From Nocardia sp. NBC_01503 (GTDB lineage: Bacteria; Actinomycetota; Actinomycetes; Mycobacteriales; Mycobacteriaceae), in contig NZ_CP109596.1 in the NCBI RefSeq assembly GCF_036327755.1, positions 2,418,001 through 2,482,000 on the forward strand: DNA of 64,000 nucleotides. The letters are read 5' to 3'. The notes beneath the pieces were generated by a model, which worked only from the letters and a program-made list of their open reading frames with translations, was not told the origin of the DNA and ran no database searches. Shown here one piece after another: positions 43,221 through 53,463 of the stretch (positions are counted from its first letter, which is position 1; every line of letters starts with the position of its first letter). Position numbers and translations under genes: made by a program.

Positions 43221-44185
43221 ACCGGTCCGACCGCACCGATCGTCGCCGTGAGCGTGGCCCGGCCGGCGGCAGCGGCGCACTCAGATGGCTGCTGCTGCTG
43301 GTCGTTCCGCTCGGCTTGACCGGTGCGGGACTGGCCTGGGCACTCGCCGCGAGCGATCCCGTCCAGGCCGAGGCGTGGGTCCGGGTGCTCGCGGACCTGG
43401 CGGGCGCGACCGTACTCGGATCCGCCGCGCTGCCAAGGCTTTCCGAACGCCTGGCCCCACCGTGGCAGCTGCTCACCATTGTCGCCGGGATCTGGGCGGT
43501 CATGGAGTTCGCCATGCTCGCCCTGGAAGCCTCCGAAGTACAGGGGATTTCGCTCGCGAAGCTGGGAGCCGGACAATTCGGCGACTACCTCACCACGGTG
43601 AGCGGTGGTCAGATCGGTATCGCACTGCTCATCGGCAGTGGCGCGGTCGCGATCTACAGCGCCTTCGGATTTCGCAATCCGGATCGGGTGACGGCGGATC
43701 TGGTGCTGGTGTTCACCGCGGTCACCCTCGCACTGCGCCCGATCACCGGGCATATGTCACAGCAGATGTTCGGGTCGGTGCTGGGCGCGGTGCACGCCCT
43801 GGCCGCCTCGGCCTGGTTCGGAGTGCTGCTGGCATTGGCGCTGACCGTCCGCACCCGGGGCGAATGGGCGGTGTTGCTCCCCCGCTACTCGGGCTGGGCG
43901 CTGCCGCTGGCCGCGATCGTGACGGTCACCGGTGTGGTGAACGGTCTGGTCCGGGTCGGTGGTCTGACCGAATTCGCCACCACCGGATACGGCCGAATTC
44001 TGCTCGCGAAGACCGTGATCCTCATCGCTCTGCTGGCATTGGGCTGGTGGTGGCGGCGCAGTTGGGTGCCGCTGGCCACCGATCATCGAATGGACGCGGA
44101 ATCCTCTTTGCGCCGTGCGATTTTCGAAGTCCTGCTGATGTCGGTGGTATTCGGCGTGGCGGGCACGCTCGCGGTCACCGCGTAG
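43217..44185 (+). CDS. copD: CopD-domain copper transporter
   Basis: A membrane protein of 322 residues with about eight helices, matching the CopD family. The block GHMSQQMFGSVLGAVHALAASAWFG contains the conserved His residues near the membrane surface, and GYGRILLAKTVILIALL is the second family block. The GTG at 43217 overlaps the copC stop; longer starts run through copC in another frame and are not used. CopD is expected to bring copper across the inner membrane together with CopC. Confidence 0.9.
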   Translation: MNRSDRTDRRRERGPAGGSGALRWLLLLVVPLGLTGAGLAWALAASDPVQAEAWVRVLADLAGATVLGSAALPRLSERLAPPWQLLTIVAGIWAVMEFAMLALEASEVQGISLAKLGAGQFGDYLTTVSGGQIGIALLIGSGAVAIYSAFGFRNPDRVTADLVLVFTAVTLALRPITGHMSQQMFGSVLGAVHALAASAWFGVLLALALTVRTRGEWAVLLPRYSGWALPLAAIVTVTGVVNGLVRVGGLTEFATTGYGRILLAKTVILIALLALGWWWRRSWVPLATDHRMDAESSLRRAIFEVLLMSVVFGVAGTLAVTA

Positions 44186-44263
44186 GAATCGGCCCAGAGC
44201 ACCCGATTGTGGCGCTCACCTCATGATCTGCGCGTGGAATTGGAACCCGTTACTGTCGTGCGC

Positions 44264-44725
44264 ATGACCGAAGTCAAGATCGTCGCGGATTGCGCCGCCT
44301 CGGCCGAATCGGCCTTCGCCTACGTCAACGATTACCGGCATCTGCCGAAATTCATCAATGAGATCACCGATTTCGAACCGCTCACCGAGCAGACCGAGGG
44401 CGTCGACGCCACCTTCGACGGCACCATCGGACTCGGCCCGGTGAAACTGCACTCCACCATCAAGATCGTGCGGCATGAACCCGGCTATGCCATCGCGGTG
44501 CAGTCCATCAAGGGCTTCGAGATCGAATCCACCTTCCTCTTCCACGACAAGGGCGAGGAATCCTGCACCATCGACGCCATTGTCGACTACCGGGTGCCCG
44601 GCGGCATCGCCGGAAAACTGCTCGGCAAGACCATCGAACCGTTCGTGAAGCTCGCCGTGAAGAGCTCCACGCACAACCTGGTGACCCAGGTCGCCGCATT
44701 CCACACCGAACGCACCAGCGCCTGA
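44264..44725 (+). CDS. SRPBCC/CoxG-like lipid- or ligand-binding protein
   Basis: A protein of 153 residues with the START/SRPBCC helix-grip pattern: SAESAFAYVNDYRHLPKFI, a run of strands, and a long C-terminal helix (EPFVKLAVKSSTHNLVTQVAAF). It lacks a signal peptide. Such proteins bind hydrophobic ligands or act as polyketide cyclases; the ligand is unknown. The ATG at 44264 fits the family's usual start. Confidence 0.8.
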   Translation: MTEVKIVADCAASAESAFAYVNDYRHLPKFINEITDFEPLTEQTEGVDATFDGTIGLGPVKLHSTIKIVRHEPGYAIAVQSIKGFEIESTFLFHDKGEESCTIDAIVDYRVPGGIAGKLLGKTIEPFVKLAVKSSTHNLVTQVAAFHTERTSA

Positions 44726-44800
44726 GACCGCCGGGGTCGTCAGAGCCGCCGACCCCCCCCGACTTTGTCCCGACGGATCCGCACGGGGGATGCTGGGCAC

Positions 44801-45181
44801 ATGCCCGAACGCACCACACCGACCCTCGCGCAGCGCATCGGCTATATCTGCGGCCGCACCCTGCCGCCCGCCATGTCGGAGTGGGTGCGCAATGACCTCA
44901 TCGGTCCCGGAGCCACCCGCCGCTATCTGCTCCGCATTCTCCTACCGATCATTCCGGTGCTCTGTCTGTTCCTGCTCATTCCCGGTCCGCTCTGGATGGG
45001 ATTGGCCATGATGGCGCTGCTGTATCTGCCGCTCATCTACTTCACCGTCGCGCTCACCTATGTGTTCCGGCGCAACAAACTCATCAAGCACGGATTCGAT
45101 CCGGCGCTCGCCGAAACCGATAAGCGCGCACGCGAAGCCGCCGATCGGCACGCCTACGAACAGCGGCACGGCAGAGCCTGA
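44801..45181 (+). CDS. DUF5313-family membrane protein
   Basis: A protein of 126 residues with two adjacent membrane helices (about 44-88) flanked by soluble ends. The N-terminal stretch RIGYICGRTLPPAMSEWVRNDL and the end YVFRRNKLIKHGFDPALAE match the DUF5313 family found in Nocardia and mycobacteria. Function is unknown. A C-rich tract of eight bases precedes it (44753-44760). Confidence 0.8.
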   Translation: MPERTTPTLAQRIGYICGRTLPPAMSEWVRNDLIGPGATRRYLLRILLPIIPVLCLFLLIPGPLWMGLAMMALLYLPLIYFTVALTYVFRRNKLIKHGFDPALAETDKRAREAADRHAYEQRHGRA

Positions 45182-45282
45182 GCATTCGCTGTGGTTCCGG
45201 TCTCGATTGCGGTCCGCTCGGCTGACATCGGCATACGCTCGACGAGAAGACCTATACCGCTTCGGGTTCGATGGAGAACCGC

Positions 45283-45753
45283 ATGCAACCGCAATGGAAT
45301 CCCGCACATCTGCGAGCGAGCGATGCCGACCGGGAACGCGTGATCGAGGGCCTCAATCAGTGTTTCCGCGACGGCCGCATCAATGCCGACGAACTCTCCG
45401 AGCGAATAGGGCTGACCTTCAACGCCCGCACCTTCGCCGACCTCGACGTCGTCCTGCGGGGGCTGCCCGTGGTGCGGCCCATGCCGCCGGTGCCCGGAAT
45501 GCCGGTGCTGCCCGCGAATACGCCGATGTTCTACCGACAGCATCGGCAGCAACAGTGGAATGGCATGGGGCTCACCGCATTCATACTCGGCGTCTTCGGA
45601 TTCATCTGCGGGATCACCGCGATTCCGGCCGTCGCGCTCGGTGCGGCCGCCATCGCCATCGATCCCAAACGCGAGGACAAGGCCTTCGCCATCGCCGGGG
45701 TCGCGGCGGGCGGAGTATGGCTGCTGCTGTTCGCGTCGTTGTGGCTCACCTGA
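45283..45753 (+). CDS. DUF1707/DUF4190 membrane protein
   Basis: A protein of 156 residues. The N-terminal DUF1707 block is LRASDADRERVIEGLNQCF...GRINADELSERI, and the C-terminal part has a DUF4190 pair of membrane helices (GLTAFILGVFGFICGITAIP and the last 30 residues). The ATG at 45283 is preferred because GGAG lies 6 bases before it; an ATG 4 codons earlier has no site. The last 8 bases overlap the end of the convergent kinase gene. Confidence 0.8.
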   Translation: MQPQWNPAHLRASDADRERVIEGLNQCFRDGRINADELSERIGLTFNARTFADLDVVLRGLPVVRPMPPVPGMPVLPANTPMFYRQHRQQQWNGMGLTAFILGVFGFICGITAIPAVALGAAAIAIDPKREDKAFAIAGVAAGGVWLLLFASLWLT

Positions 45754-47992
45754 AATCGGAGCGAATGGAGATGGCGCGTTCGAACGCGCGCAGATCCGCC
45801 TCCAATTGCCGGAAAAGCCAATAGTCGCCGAGGAATCCGAGCACACCGGCCAGGCACAACCATTTGATCGGACCGATGGCCAGGGACACCTCGTGCGGGG
45901 TCAGGAACAGCAGACTGGTGACCACGCCGATCAGCGGAATCGCCACGGCCACCGCCAGATAGCGGGTGCAGCGGCGGCCCAGCGCGCGCAGCGCCGCCTC
46001 GTCACCGGCGGTCTCACCGTGCGTGAGCAGCCGTGGATAGAAGCCGCGCACCACGAAGAAGGTCACCAGGAAGAAGGGGTACGCGACCGCCACCGCACCC
46101 GAAACCAGCAGTGTCGCGGTCAGATTCACCAGTCGGCCCATCGACAGGTCGGTGTAGACGAGCAGGGATATCGCCGCAACGATCGCCGACACCACCCACC
46201 ACAGGAAGGCCAGCAGGGCCACCCGATCACCGGCGATGAGCGTATCGCGGCGCGCCCGCCCCAGCGTCTCGGAGTCGTAGCCGCGCCCCCTGCGCAACCC
46301 GCGCCACACGATGAAGGCCCGGCGGCACAGATAATTCGTGACGATGATCGCCGCGGGCGTGGTGAACAGCGCCAGTCCGGCGCCCACCGACTGCAGATGC
46401 CGGCGCTCGGTCTCGGTGAACCAGATATCCCAGAGCGGGCCATTGTGCAGATTCGCGTACAGCATGCCGAGAAAGTCGCCCAGGAAACTCGCTGCCGTCA
46501 CCAACAGCAGCAGCGACCACGGTCCGACCCTGGCGCGCAGGCTGTTTCGCGGCGGATCCACCAGATCGCGGGCGCGATGATCCAGGCACAGATCCAACTG
46601 CTGTGCCAGCGCGGCACCATCGGCCCAGCGGTCGTCGCGTTGCGGGGCAAGACATTTCAGCAGGACGCGGCGCAGCGTGGGTGGACAGTCCGGTGGCAGT
46701 TGCTCCAGATAGCGCGGGTCGATCTCGCGCTGGCGGATACGCAGCATGCGTTCGAGGGAGGATTCCGAATCGCCCGCGCGGGTCTCGTCGTCGAAGGGCC
46801 GCTGGCCGGTGAGCAGCTCCCACAGCACGACACCGAGCGCGAAGATATCGCTGCGCCCGTCCAATTCCTCAGCGGTATCCGGTAATCGCGGATGGCACGC
46901 GGCCAACTGCTCCGGTGACATGTACGCCAGCGAACCGCCGAAGTACGCCAGCGGACTGGTACCCGCCACATGCAGGCTGAAACTGATATTGAAATCGGCC
47001 AGCTTGGGGATGCCGTCCGCGGTGAGCAGCACATTGGCGGGCTTGATATCGCGGTGCAGCACACCGTTCTCCGCCGAATAGTCGAGGGCGCGGGCCAGGC
47101 GGCTGCCCAGCCAGGCGACCGTCTCCGGCCAGGTCTGCGCGGCAATGGCGGTGCGAGTGGCGGATTCGCTCGGCACCAGACCGCCCTTGTCCCGCATGGC
47201 GGAGTCGACGGCTTCGAGCAGCAGACCGCCGTCACGCTCCGGCACGGGGCGCTGCCGCACCAGGCTCAGCACTTTGGAGAGGGTGCCGCCGGGCAGGTAC
47301 TGCATGTACATGAGCTTGAGTTCGCGCTCATCCATCAACCGCTGATCGAAGACGCGCACGATGTTCTCGTGATCCAACTGCGCGAGCGTCTCGGATTCGG
47401 TGCCGTGATTCTGCGACACCTTCACCGCGACCAGGCGCTGCATGGAACGCTGCCGGGCCAGGAAGACCCGGGCGAAGGCGCCCGCGCCCAATTCGACGAG
47501 CAGATCGAAATCGTCCACCCGGTCCCCGACCTCGATACCGTCCAGGGCTTCGCGGGCGCGCGGGCGGGCTATCAGCGTGCTGCGATAGTCGCGTTCACCC
47601 CAGACGGCCTCGGTGGGCGCGGCCTCGGTCGGAAAACCGCTCTCGTCGATACCGCGGCCGGAGCGGCGCAGCGCGTGGAACTCCTCATAGGCCAGGTCGG
47701 GCGGGAGCGGGCCGGAGCGTAGTTCGTCGAATTCCAGGCGGTATTCGGCCAGTCGTTTGGGGAAGTCGTAGCGGATCCAGCGGTACTCCAGATCCACCTT
47801 GATCAGCTCGATCAGGCATAGGCGCCGGAATTGCGCGTCGGCCGGCAGGAAATCCGGGAGTTCCGGTGGACTGCCCGCCGCCTCCCACGCGGCCGCGAAG
47901 CGCGCCGCGACCGCTGTCAGCAGCGAGCGGGTCTCGCCGACAGCGTCAGACTCGATCGCAGACTCCAACCTCATGCCCTCCGCACGAACCAT
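45746..47992 (-). CDS. Large membrane serine/threonine protein kinase
   Basis: A protein of 748 residues. Residues about 15-95 are a helical N-terminal region (LCLIELIKVDLEYRW) of a kind I associate with planctomycete kinases. The kinase domain (about 160-475) has the P-loop GAGAFARV (169-176), Lys191, HRD at 313-315 and SPEQL. The metal motif reads DFN (333-335) in place of DFG. Five to seven membrane helices follow (about 492-735) with no external PASTA-like domain. The ATG at 47992 has a GGGAGG site. It is divergent from the oxidoreductase gene at 48152. Confidence 0.88.
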   Translation of the reverse strand: MVRAEGMRLESAIESDAVGETRSLLTAVAARFAAAWEAAGSPPELPDFLPADAQFRRLCLIELIKVDLEYRWIRYDFPKRLAEYRLEFDELRSGPLPPDLAYEEFHALRRSGRGIDESGFPTEAAPTEAVWGERDYRSTLIARPRAREALDGIEVGDRVDDFDLLVELGAGAFARVFLARQRSMQRLVAVKVSQNHGTESETLAQLDHENIVRVFDQRLMDERELKLMYMQYLPGGTLSKVLSLVRQRPVPERDGGLLLEAVDSAMRDKGGLVPSESATRTAIAAQTWPETVAWLGSRLARALDYSAENGVLHRDIKPANVLLTADGIPKLADFNISFSLHVAGTSPLAYFGGSLAYMSPEQLAACHPRLPDTAEELDGRSDIFALGVVLWELLTGQRPFDDETRAGDSESSLERMLRIRQREIDPRYLEQLPPDCPPTLRRVLLKCLAPQRDDRWADGAALAQQLDLCLDHRARDLVDPPRNSLRARVGPWSLLLLVTAASFLGDFLGMLYANLHNGPLWDIWFTETERRHLQSVGAGLALFTTPAAIIVTNYLCRRAFIVWRGLRRGRGYDSETLGRARRDTLIAGDRVALLAFLWWVVSAIVAAISLLVYTDLSMGRLVNLTATLLVSGAVAVAYPFFLVTFFVVRGFYPRLLTHGETAGDEAALRALGRRCTRYLAVAVAIPLIGVVTSLLFLTPHEVSLAIGPIKWLCLAGVLGFLGDYWLFRQLEADLRAFERAISIRSDFR

Positions 47993-48151
47993 GACAACCG
48001 GTCCTCCCAGGTGGATGCCACTTGAATTCAGTATGCGCTCGCAAGTCGGCACGGGCGTACCGAATTCGAGGTGTGCAGACACCGCCGCCGAGGTGATCGG
48101 AGTCCCGCGGGGGCGGACAGCGCGCGGTCACGGGCACTACAGTTCCGGGAC

Positions 48152-48658
48152 ATGACCGAGCAGTTTCCGGACCGTATCTGGGGTTCGCGCACCAATCTCC
48201 TTTCCCGCGTTGCCAGTCCGTTCGCCGCGACTAAACTCGGGTCACTGGTGATCCGCAAACTCACACCGCTGGATCGGCGGGTGCTCGAGCGCACCGGCGG
48301 CAAATACACCGTGCTCGGCCCGATCGGCGCGCCGGTCATCCTGCTCACCACCACCGGCCGCAAATCCGGGCAGCCGCGCACCACGCCACTGCTGTACGTG
48401 CACGACGGCGACACGCTGTATGTCATCGGCAGTAACTTCGGGCAGGACAAGCATCCGGCCTGGACCGGGAACCTGCTGGCCGACCCGACCGGTGAGGTCA
48501 CCATCGCCGGGCAGCGGATTCCGGTGCGGGCCGACCTGGTCCGGGACGAGGCGCGCAAGGCGGAGATCTTCGCTCGATTCGAGGAGACCACCGAGGCGTA
48601 CACCGCCTACCGCAATCGCACCGCGCGCGATTTGCGTATTTTCGCCCTGACAAGATAG
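48152..48658 (+). CDS. Deazaflavin (F420)-dependent nitroreductase-family protein
   Basis: A protein of 168 residues of the DDN/split-barrel family of actinobacteria. The motif [20 protein letters not shown] and the block [23 protein letters not shown] are typical of F420-binding members. They reduce quinones and some nitro drugs; the physiological role here is unknown. The ATG at 48152 is used. It ends 4 bp before rraA. Confidence 0.9.
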   Translation: MTEQFPDRIWGSRTNLLSRVASPFAATKLGSLVIRKLTPLDRRVLERTGGKYTVLGPIGAPVILLTTTGRKSGQPRTTPLLYVHDGDTLYVIGSNFGQDKHPAWTGNLLADPTGEVTIAGQRIPVRADLVRDEARKAEIFARFEETTEAYTAYRNRTARDLRIFALTR

Positions 48659-48662
48659 GCGA

Positions 48663-49151
48663 GTGACCGAATCAGCAAACTTCGTCGCGACTGCCGACCT
48701 GGCCGATGAGATCGGCCCCGAGATCCGCAGCTGCGATACCCAGTTCATTCAATTCGGCGGCCGGGAAGCCTTCGCGGGCCGCATCGTGACCATTCGCTGC
48801 TTCCAGGACAACCTGCTGGTGAAGCAGACCCTCGGCGAACCCGGCGAGGGCCGGGTCCTGGTCGTGGACGGCGGGGCGAGCATTCACACCGCGCTGGTCG
48901 GCGACATCATCGCGGGCCGCGGTGTGGACAACGGCTGGTCCGGCGTGATCGTCAATGGGGCGGTGCGGGATTCGGCGATCCTGCGCACCCTCGATATCGG
49001 CGTCAAGGCGCTGGGCACCAACCCGCGCAAGAGCACCCAGACCGGATCCGGTGAGAAGGATGTGCCGGTCGAGTTCGGTGGCGTGAAGTTCGTCCCCGGC
49101 GACATGGTCTACAGCGACCACGACGGGGTCGTCGTCCGCGCCGAGGATTAG
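48663..49151 (+). CDS. rraA: RraA-family protein
   Basis: A protein of 162 residues of the RraA family, which inhibits RNase E in E. coli; relatives also act as oxaloacetate decarboxylases or aldolases. Family blocks are [53 protein letters not shown] and [13 protein letters not shown]. It corresponds to Rv3853 in M. tuberculosis (once called menG). GTG start, 4 bp after the preceding stop. Confidence 0.93.
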   Translation: MTESANFVATADLADEIGPEIRSCDTQFIQFGGREAFAGRIVTIRCFQDNLLVKQTLGEPGEGRVLVVDGGASIHTALVGDIIAGRGVDNGWSGVIVNGAVRDSAILRTLDIGVKALGTNPRKSTQTGSGEKDVPVEFGGVKFVPGDMVYSDHDGVVVRAED

Positions 49152-49170
49152 TACCGAGGTACCGCTCCCG

Positions 49171-49259
49171 TCATCCCGGCATGCTTTTGGCCGGGATCCA
49201 CCCCGATTGTGCTCCAGCCGAGTTCGGTGGATCCCGGCCGAAAACGCGCCGGCATGACG
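49171..49259. repeat. Family-B palindrome (REP-like)
   Basis: Arms of 32 bp (49171-49202 and 49228-49259) with a 25-bp loop, in the gap between the convergent rraA and S4 genes. The right arm has one break (GCCGGCATGAC). Confidence 0.85.
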
Positions 49260-49365
49260 GGGCATCGCGCGCCTCGCGAGACATTCCGCGAAGACTCTCA
49301 GCGAGGGTTTTCCGGATCGGTGCCCCTGGTCGCCGCACCATGGTTCGGGCGGCCGCTGACCCTAC

Positions 49366-49587
49366 TCAGCCGTTGGCGACGCGGACCTTGTGACCGGCGA
49401 GCGTAATGACGTCCCCGGCGCTGAGCTGCCGCCCGCGGCGTAGCTCCACCTCGTCATTCACCCGCACGAGGCCCTCGGCGATGACTTGTTTGGCTTCCGA
49501 ACCGGAATCGATGAGGTTCGCCAGCTTCAGGAATTGGCCGAGCCGAATGACATCGTCTTCGATCGGCACATCGACTGGATCCGACAT
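49366..49587 (-). CDS. S4-domain RNA-binding protein
   Basis: A protein of 73 residues that is a single S4 RNA-binding domain: IRLGQFLKLANLIDSGSEAKQVIAEGLVRVN and VELRRGRQLSAGDVITL. Such small YlmH/YaaA-like proteins bind rRNA or tRNA. The ATG at 49587 is used; the longer frame upstream overlaps the start of lysX on the other strand and is not real. It is divergent from lysX with 94 bp between starts. Confidence 0.85.
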   Translation of the reverse strand: MSDPVDVPIEDDVIRLGQFLKLANLIDSGSEAKQVIAEGLVRVNDEVELRRGRQLSAGDVITLAGHKVRVANG

Positions 49588-49681
49588 GGATACATCCTCA
49601 CCCGCCGGTTCTCCGAGACCAAATACCGCCCCCGCAACCAACCGGTAAGGGGCCCGCAACGAGACACGAACCGGGTTCCGA

Positions 49682-52600
49682 GTGCACATGGGCGAGCGCA
49701 ACATACACACTGGTGCGGTGACTTCGACGCAGGACCGGCAGCACCGGGAACTCGAACACAGACCCGACGCGCCAACGCCCGAGGTGCCGCACCGCGGCCA
49801 CGGGCGACTCCGGGAAGTCCCGCACGTCGCGGGGCTGGTCCTGGGTGTCTTCGCGGTCCTGTGCGCCATGTGGAGTATTTCGCCCGGCCTGCGGTATCTG
49901 ACCTCGGGCCTGCGGCACTACGTCGACACCTATTACTTCGACGCGCCCGACACCTCGCTGGTGTGGGCGCTGGTGGTCGGCCTGCTCGCGGGCGCGACCG
50001 CCAGCCGCAAGCGCATCGCCTGGTGGCTACTGTTCGGCTATATGGCGGCGTACGCGCTGGCCAATGCCCTGGACTTCGCCGCCGAGAGCGATCTCAACGC
50101 GCTCGTCGCCCTGGTCATCCACCTCGGCGTCATGACCGTGCTGATCGCCTCCTGGTCCGAGTTCTACACCCGGGTTCGCAGCGGCACCATTCTGCGCTCG
50201 CTCGGTGTGCTGTTCGGCGGTCTGGCGCTCGGCTGTGTGGTCGGCTGGGGTCTGGTGGAGTTGTTCCCCGGCAGCCTGCCCCCGGACGAGCAGCGGCCGC
50301 TGTGGGCCGTCTACCGGGTGACCGCCGCCATCCTGGTCAGCAATGAGGACTTCGACGGGCATCCGCCGCATCTGGTGAACCTGCTGCTCGGCCTGTTCGG
50401 CGCGATCGCGCTGCTCGCCGCGGTGATGGTGCTGTTCCGGTCGCAACGGGCCTCCAACGCACTCACCGGACTGGACGAATCCGCCATCCGCGGGCTCATC
50501 GAACGCTCCGATGTGGAGGATTCGCTCGGCTACTTCGCGACCCGCCGCGACAAGGCCGTGGTCTTCGCGCCCAGCGGTAAGGCCGCGGTCACCTATCGCG
50601 TGGAGCTCGGCGTCTGCCTGGCCTCCGGTGATCCCATCGGCAAGAAGGAAGCCTGGCCGCACGCCATCGACGCCTGGCTGCGGCTGGCCGACCAATACGG
50701 TTGGGCGCCCGCGGTCATGGGTGCGAGCGAGCTCGGCGCGACCGCCTATCGCCGTGCCGGACTCTCCGCGCTGCGCCTGGGCGACGAGGCCATTCTGGAG
50801 ACCCGCACCTTCTCCCTCGCGGGCGCGGAGATGAAACAGGTCCGCCAGGCCGTCAACCGACTTGCCAAGCAGGGCATCACCGTTCGCGTGCGACGGCATA
50901 AGGAGATCGCCGCCGAGGAGATGGCCGAGGTCACCGAGCGCGCCGAAGCCTGGCGCGATACCGAGACCGAACGCGGCTTCTCCATGGCCCTGGACCGGCT
51001 CGGCGATCCACTCGACGGCGACTGCCTGCTGGTCGAGGCCATCGACTCGAACGAGCGCGTCCTGGGCATGCTGTCGCTGGTGCCGTGGGGCCGCACCGGC
51101 GTCTCCCTGGATCTGATGCGCCGCGATCGCCGCAGCCCCAACGGCGTCATGGAGTTGATGATCTCCAAACTGGCGCTCACCTCCGACCAGTACGGCATCA
51201 CCCGAATCTCGTTGAACTTCGCGGTCTTCCGCGCGGTCTTCGAGGAGGGCAGCCGGATCGGCGCGGGACCCGTACTGCGCCTGTGGCGTTCGGTGCTCAT
51301 GTTCTTCTCGCGCTGGTATCAGCTCGAGGCGCTGTACCGCTCGAATGTGAAGTACCAGCCGGATTGGGTGCCGCGCTTCTCGCTCTTCGAGGAGCGCCGG
51401 CAGCTGCCGCGCGTGGCCATCGCGAGCGCGCTCGCCGAGGGCTTCCTGCCGCGAATCGGCAAGGAGCAGAACGCGACCGCGCACACCGGTCTGCGCTCCT
51501 CGGTGCCGGACACCATGACCGGACTGCACGCCGACGGCAGTATGCCCGACCTGCCACCGGAGGAGCTCGACGAAACCGGACCGCGCCGCCCCGAACAGGT
51601 GCGGGTGCGCATGGACAAACTGCGCAAACTCACCGAATCCGGCGTGGACGCCTATCCGGTCGCGTACCCGCCGACCCATACCGTCGCCGCCGCACGCCGA
51701 TCACCACAGGGCACCACGGTGCGAGTCTGCGGACGGCTGTTGCGGATTCGCGATTACGGCGGTGTCAGCTTCGCCCTGCTGCGCGACTGGTCCGGGGAGA
51801 TCCAGCTGGTCATCGACCGCGGCCGGGTCGGCGCGGAACGCAGCGCCGACTTCGACGAATTCTTCGATCTCGGCGACCTCATCGAGGTCAGCGGACAGAT
51901 CGGGCGCAGCCGCAGCGGTGAGCTATCCCTGCTCGCCGCCGACTGGCGCATGATCGGAAAATGCCTGCACCCCCTACCCGACAAGTGGAAGGGCTTGGCC
52001 GATCCAGAGGCGCGGGTGCGGCAACGCTACGTCGACATGGCCATCAACACCGATATCCGCGAGGTGATGGCCAAGCGCAGCGCCGTGGTGCGCTCACTGC
52101 GAGACACCTTGCACGGCTGGGGATTCCTCGAAGTCGAGACACCGGTGCTGCAGCAGGTGCACGGCGGCGCGAACGCCACCCCGTTCACCACGCATATCAA
52201 CGCCTACGACCTCGACCTGTACCTGCGCATCGCACCCGAGCTGTACCTCAAGCGACTCTGCGTCGGCGGGATGGAGAAGGTCTTCGAACTCGGTCGCGTC
52301 TTCCGCAACGAAGGCGTGGACTACAGTCACAATCCCGAGTTCACCATCCTGGAAGCCTATGAGGCGCACAGTGATTACGAGCGCATGATGCACGCCTGCC
52401 GCCAGCTCATCCAGGAGGCCGCGCTCGCGGCCAACGGGAAAATGGTGGCCATGCGGCCCGGACCGGACGGCACCCTCACCGAGGTCGACATCTCCGGCGA
52501 ATGGCCGGTGAAGACCGTGCACGGTGCGGTCTCGGACAAACTCGGCGAGACCATCAGCCCCGAGACCGATATCGAACGCCTGCGCCTGCTCTGCGATAAG

Positions 52601-53047
52601 GCCGGGGTGCCGTGGCAATTGGGCTGGGACGCCGGACAACTCGTCCTCGAGATGTACGAGCACCTGGTGGAGTCCAGCACCGAGGAGCCCACCTTCTACA
52701 TCGACTTCCCCACCTCGGTCTCCCCGCTCACGCGGGCGCACCGGCATATCGCCGGGGTCACCGAACGCTGGGACCTGGTGGCGTGGGGCGTCGAATTGGG
52801 TACCGCCTACAGCGAATTGACCGATCCGGTGGAGCAGCGCAAACGCCTCACCGAACAGTCCATGCTGGCCGCGGGCGGCGATCCCGAGGCCATGGAGCTC
52901 GACGAGGACTTCCTGCAGGCCCTCGAACACGCCATGCCGCCCACCGGTGGTCTCGGCGTGGGCGTGGACCGCGTGATCATGCTGATCACCGGCCGCAGCA
53001 TTCGCGAAACCCTGCCCTTCCCGCTCGTGAAACCCCGTACCGGATAA
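49682..53047 (+). CDS. lysX: Bifunctional lysyl-phosphatidylglycerol synthetase/lysine-tRNA ligase
   Basis: A protein of about 1,121 residues. The N-terminal part has about six membrane helices (50-255), then a DUF2156/GNAT-like transferase domain (about 265-590) with [14 protein letters not shown]. The C-terminal part (about 635-1121) is a class II lysyl-tRNA synthetase: OB-fold, HTRV-like block around [20 protein letters not shown] and [15 protein letters not shown]. It makes lysyl-tRNA and moves lysine to phosphatidylglycerol, which gives resistance to cationic peptides. In M. tuberculosis the gene lies elsewhere (Rv1640c). The start could also be 49688 or 49718. Confidence 0.93.
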   Translation: MHMGERNIHTGAVTSTQDRQHRELEHRPDAPTPEVPHRGHGRLREVPHVAGLVLGVFAVLCAMWSISPGLRYLTSGLRHYVDTYYFDAPDTSLVWALVVGLLAGATASRKRIAWWLLFGYMAAYALANALDFAAESDLNALVALVIHLGVMTVLIASWSEFYTRVRSGTILRSLGVLFGGLALGCVVGWGLVELFPGSLPPDEQRPLWAVYRVTAAILVSNEDFDGHPPHLVNLLLGLFGAIALLAAVMVLFRSQRASNALTGLDESAIRGLIERSDVEDSLGYFATRRDKAVVFAPSGKAAVTYRVELGVCLASGDPIGKKEAWPHAIDAWLRLADQYGWAPAVMGASELGATAYRRAGLSALRLGDEAILETRTFSLAGAEMKQVRQAVNRLAKQGITVRVRRHKEIAAEEMAEVTERAEAWRDTETERGFSMALDRLGDPLDGDCLLVEAIDSNERVLGMLSLVPWGRTGVSLDLMRRDRRSPNGVMELMISKLALTSDQYGITRISLNFAVFRAVFEEGSRIGAGPVLRLWRSVLMFFSRWYQLEALYRSNVKYQPDWVPRFSLFEERRQLPRVAIASALAEGFLPRIGKEQNATAHTGLRSSVPDTMTGLHADGSMPDLPPEELDETGPRRPEQVRVRMDKLRKLTESGVDAYPVAYPPTHTVAAARRSPQGTTVRVCGRLLRIRDYGGVSFALLRDWSGEIQLVIDRGRVGAERSADFDEFFDLGDLIEVSGQIGRSRSGELSLLAADWRMIGKCLHPLPDKWKGLADPEARVRQRYVDMAINTDIREVMAKRSAVVRSLRDTLHGWGFLEVETPVLQQVHGGANATPFTTHINAYDLDLYLRIAPELYLKRLCVGGMEKVFELGRVFRNEGVDYSHNPEFTILEAYEAHSDYERMMHACRQLIQEAALAANGKMVAMRPGPDGTLTEVDISGEWPVKTVHGAVSDKLGETISPETDIERLRLLCDKAGVPWQLGWDAGQLVLEMYEHLVESSTEEPTFYIDFPTSVSPLTRAHRHIAGVTERWDLVAWGVELGTAYSELTDPVEQRKRLTEQSMLAAGGDPEAMELDEDFLQALEHAMPPTGGLGVGVDRVIMLITGRSIRETLPFPLVKPRTG

Positions 53048-53189
53048 CCGGATCCGAGAAATCTGTCGATCTTGTGAACGTTTCGGCGTTCCCAGCCGAT
53101 TCACAGTGGACTCCCAGAACCGGGGCGGCCAGTTAACCTCGAGTACGGCCCCGGGGAGGGGGCAGACCGACAGACGAGATGGGGTTTCA

Positions 53190-53414
53190 ATGCACTACCT
53201 AGACCTGATGACCCAGGCCAACCTGCTGGACCACCACGTGTGGACCAATCCGGACACCTGGACCTCCACCATGGAGTACGCCGCCAAGAAGAAGTCCTCC
53301 AAGAAGGGCGGCAGCTTCTGGATCTTCGCCGCCGTCTGCTGCATCGGCATCATCGCGCTGGTGCTGGGCATCGTCTACCTGATGACCAACCGCAAGAAGA
53401 ATCAGGGACAGTAG
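53190..53414 (+). CDS. Small membrane protein
   Basis: A protein of 74 residues with a soluble acidic/aromatic N-terminus, a Lys-rich stretch (KKKSSKKGG), and one membrane helix (about 46-66) with two adjacent cysteines, then a Lys/Arg/Gln end. No known family. It lies between lysX and the phosphatase gene on the same strand. The ATG at 53190 is favoured; an earlier frame start lies in the intergenic region. Confidence 0.6.
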   Translation: MHYLDLMTQANLLDHHVWTNPDTWTSTMEYAAKKKSSKKGGSFWIFAAVCCIGIIALVLGIVYLMTNRKKNQGQ

Positions 53415-53463
53415 GGCTCCACCCCTGGCGCGACGCTCGGACCGCGTGCGGCAGAGTGGGGAT

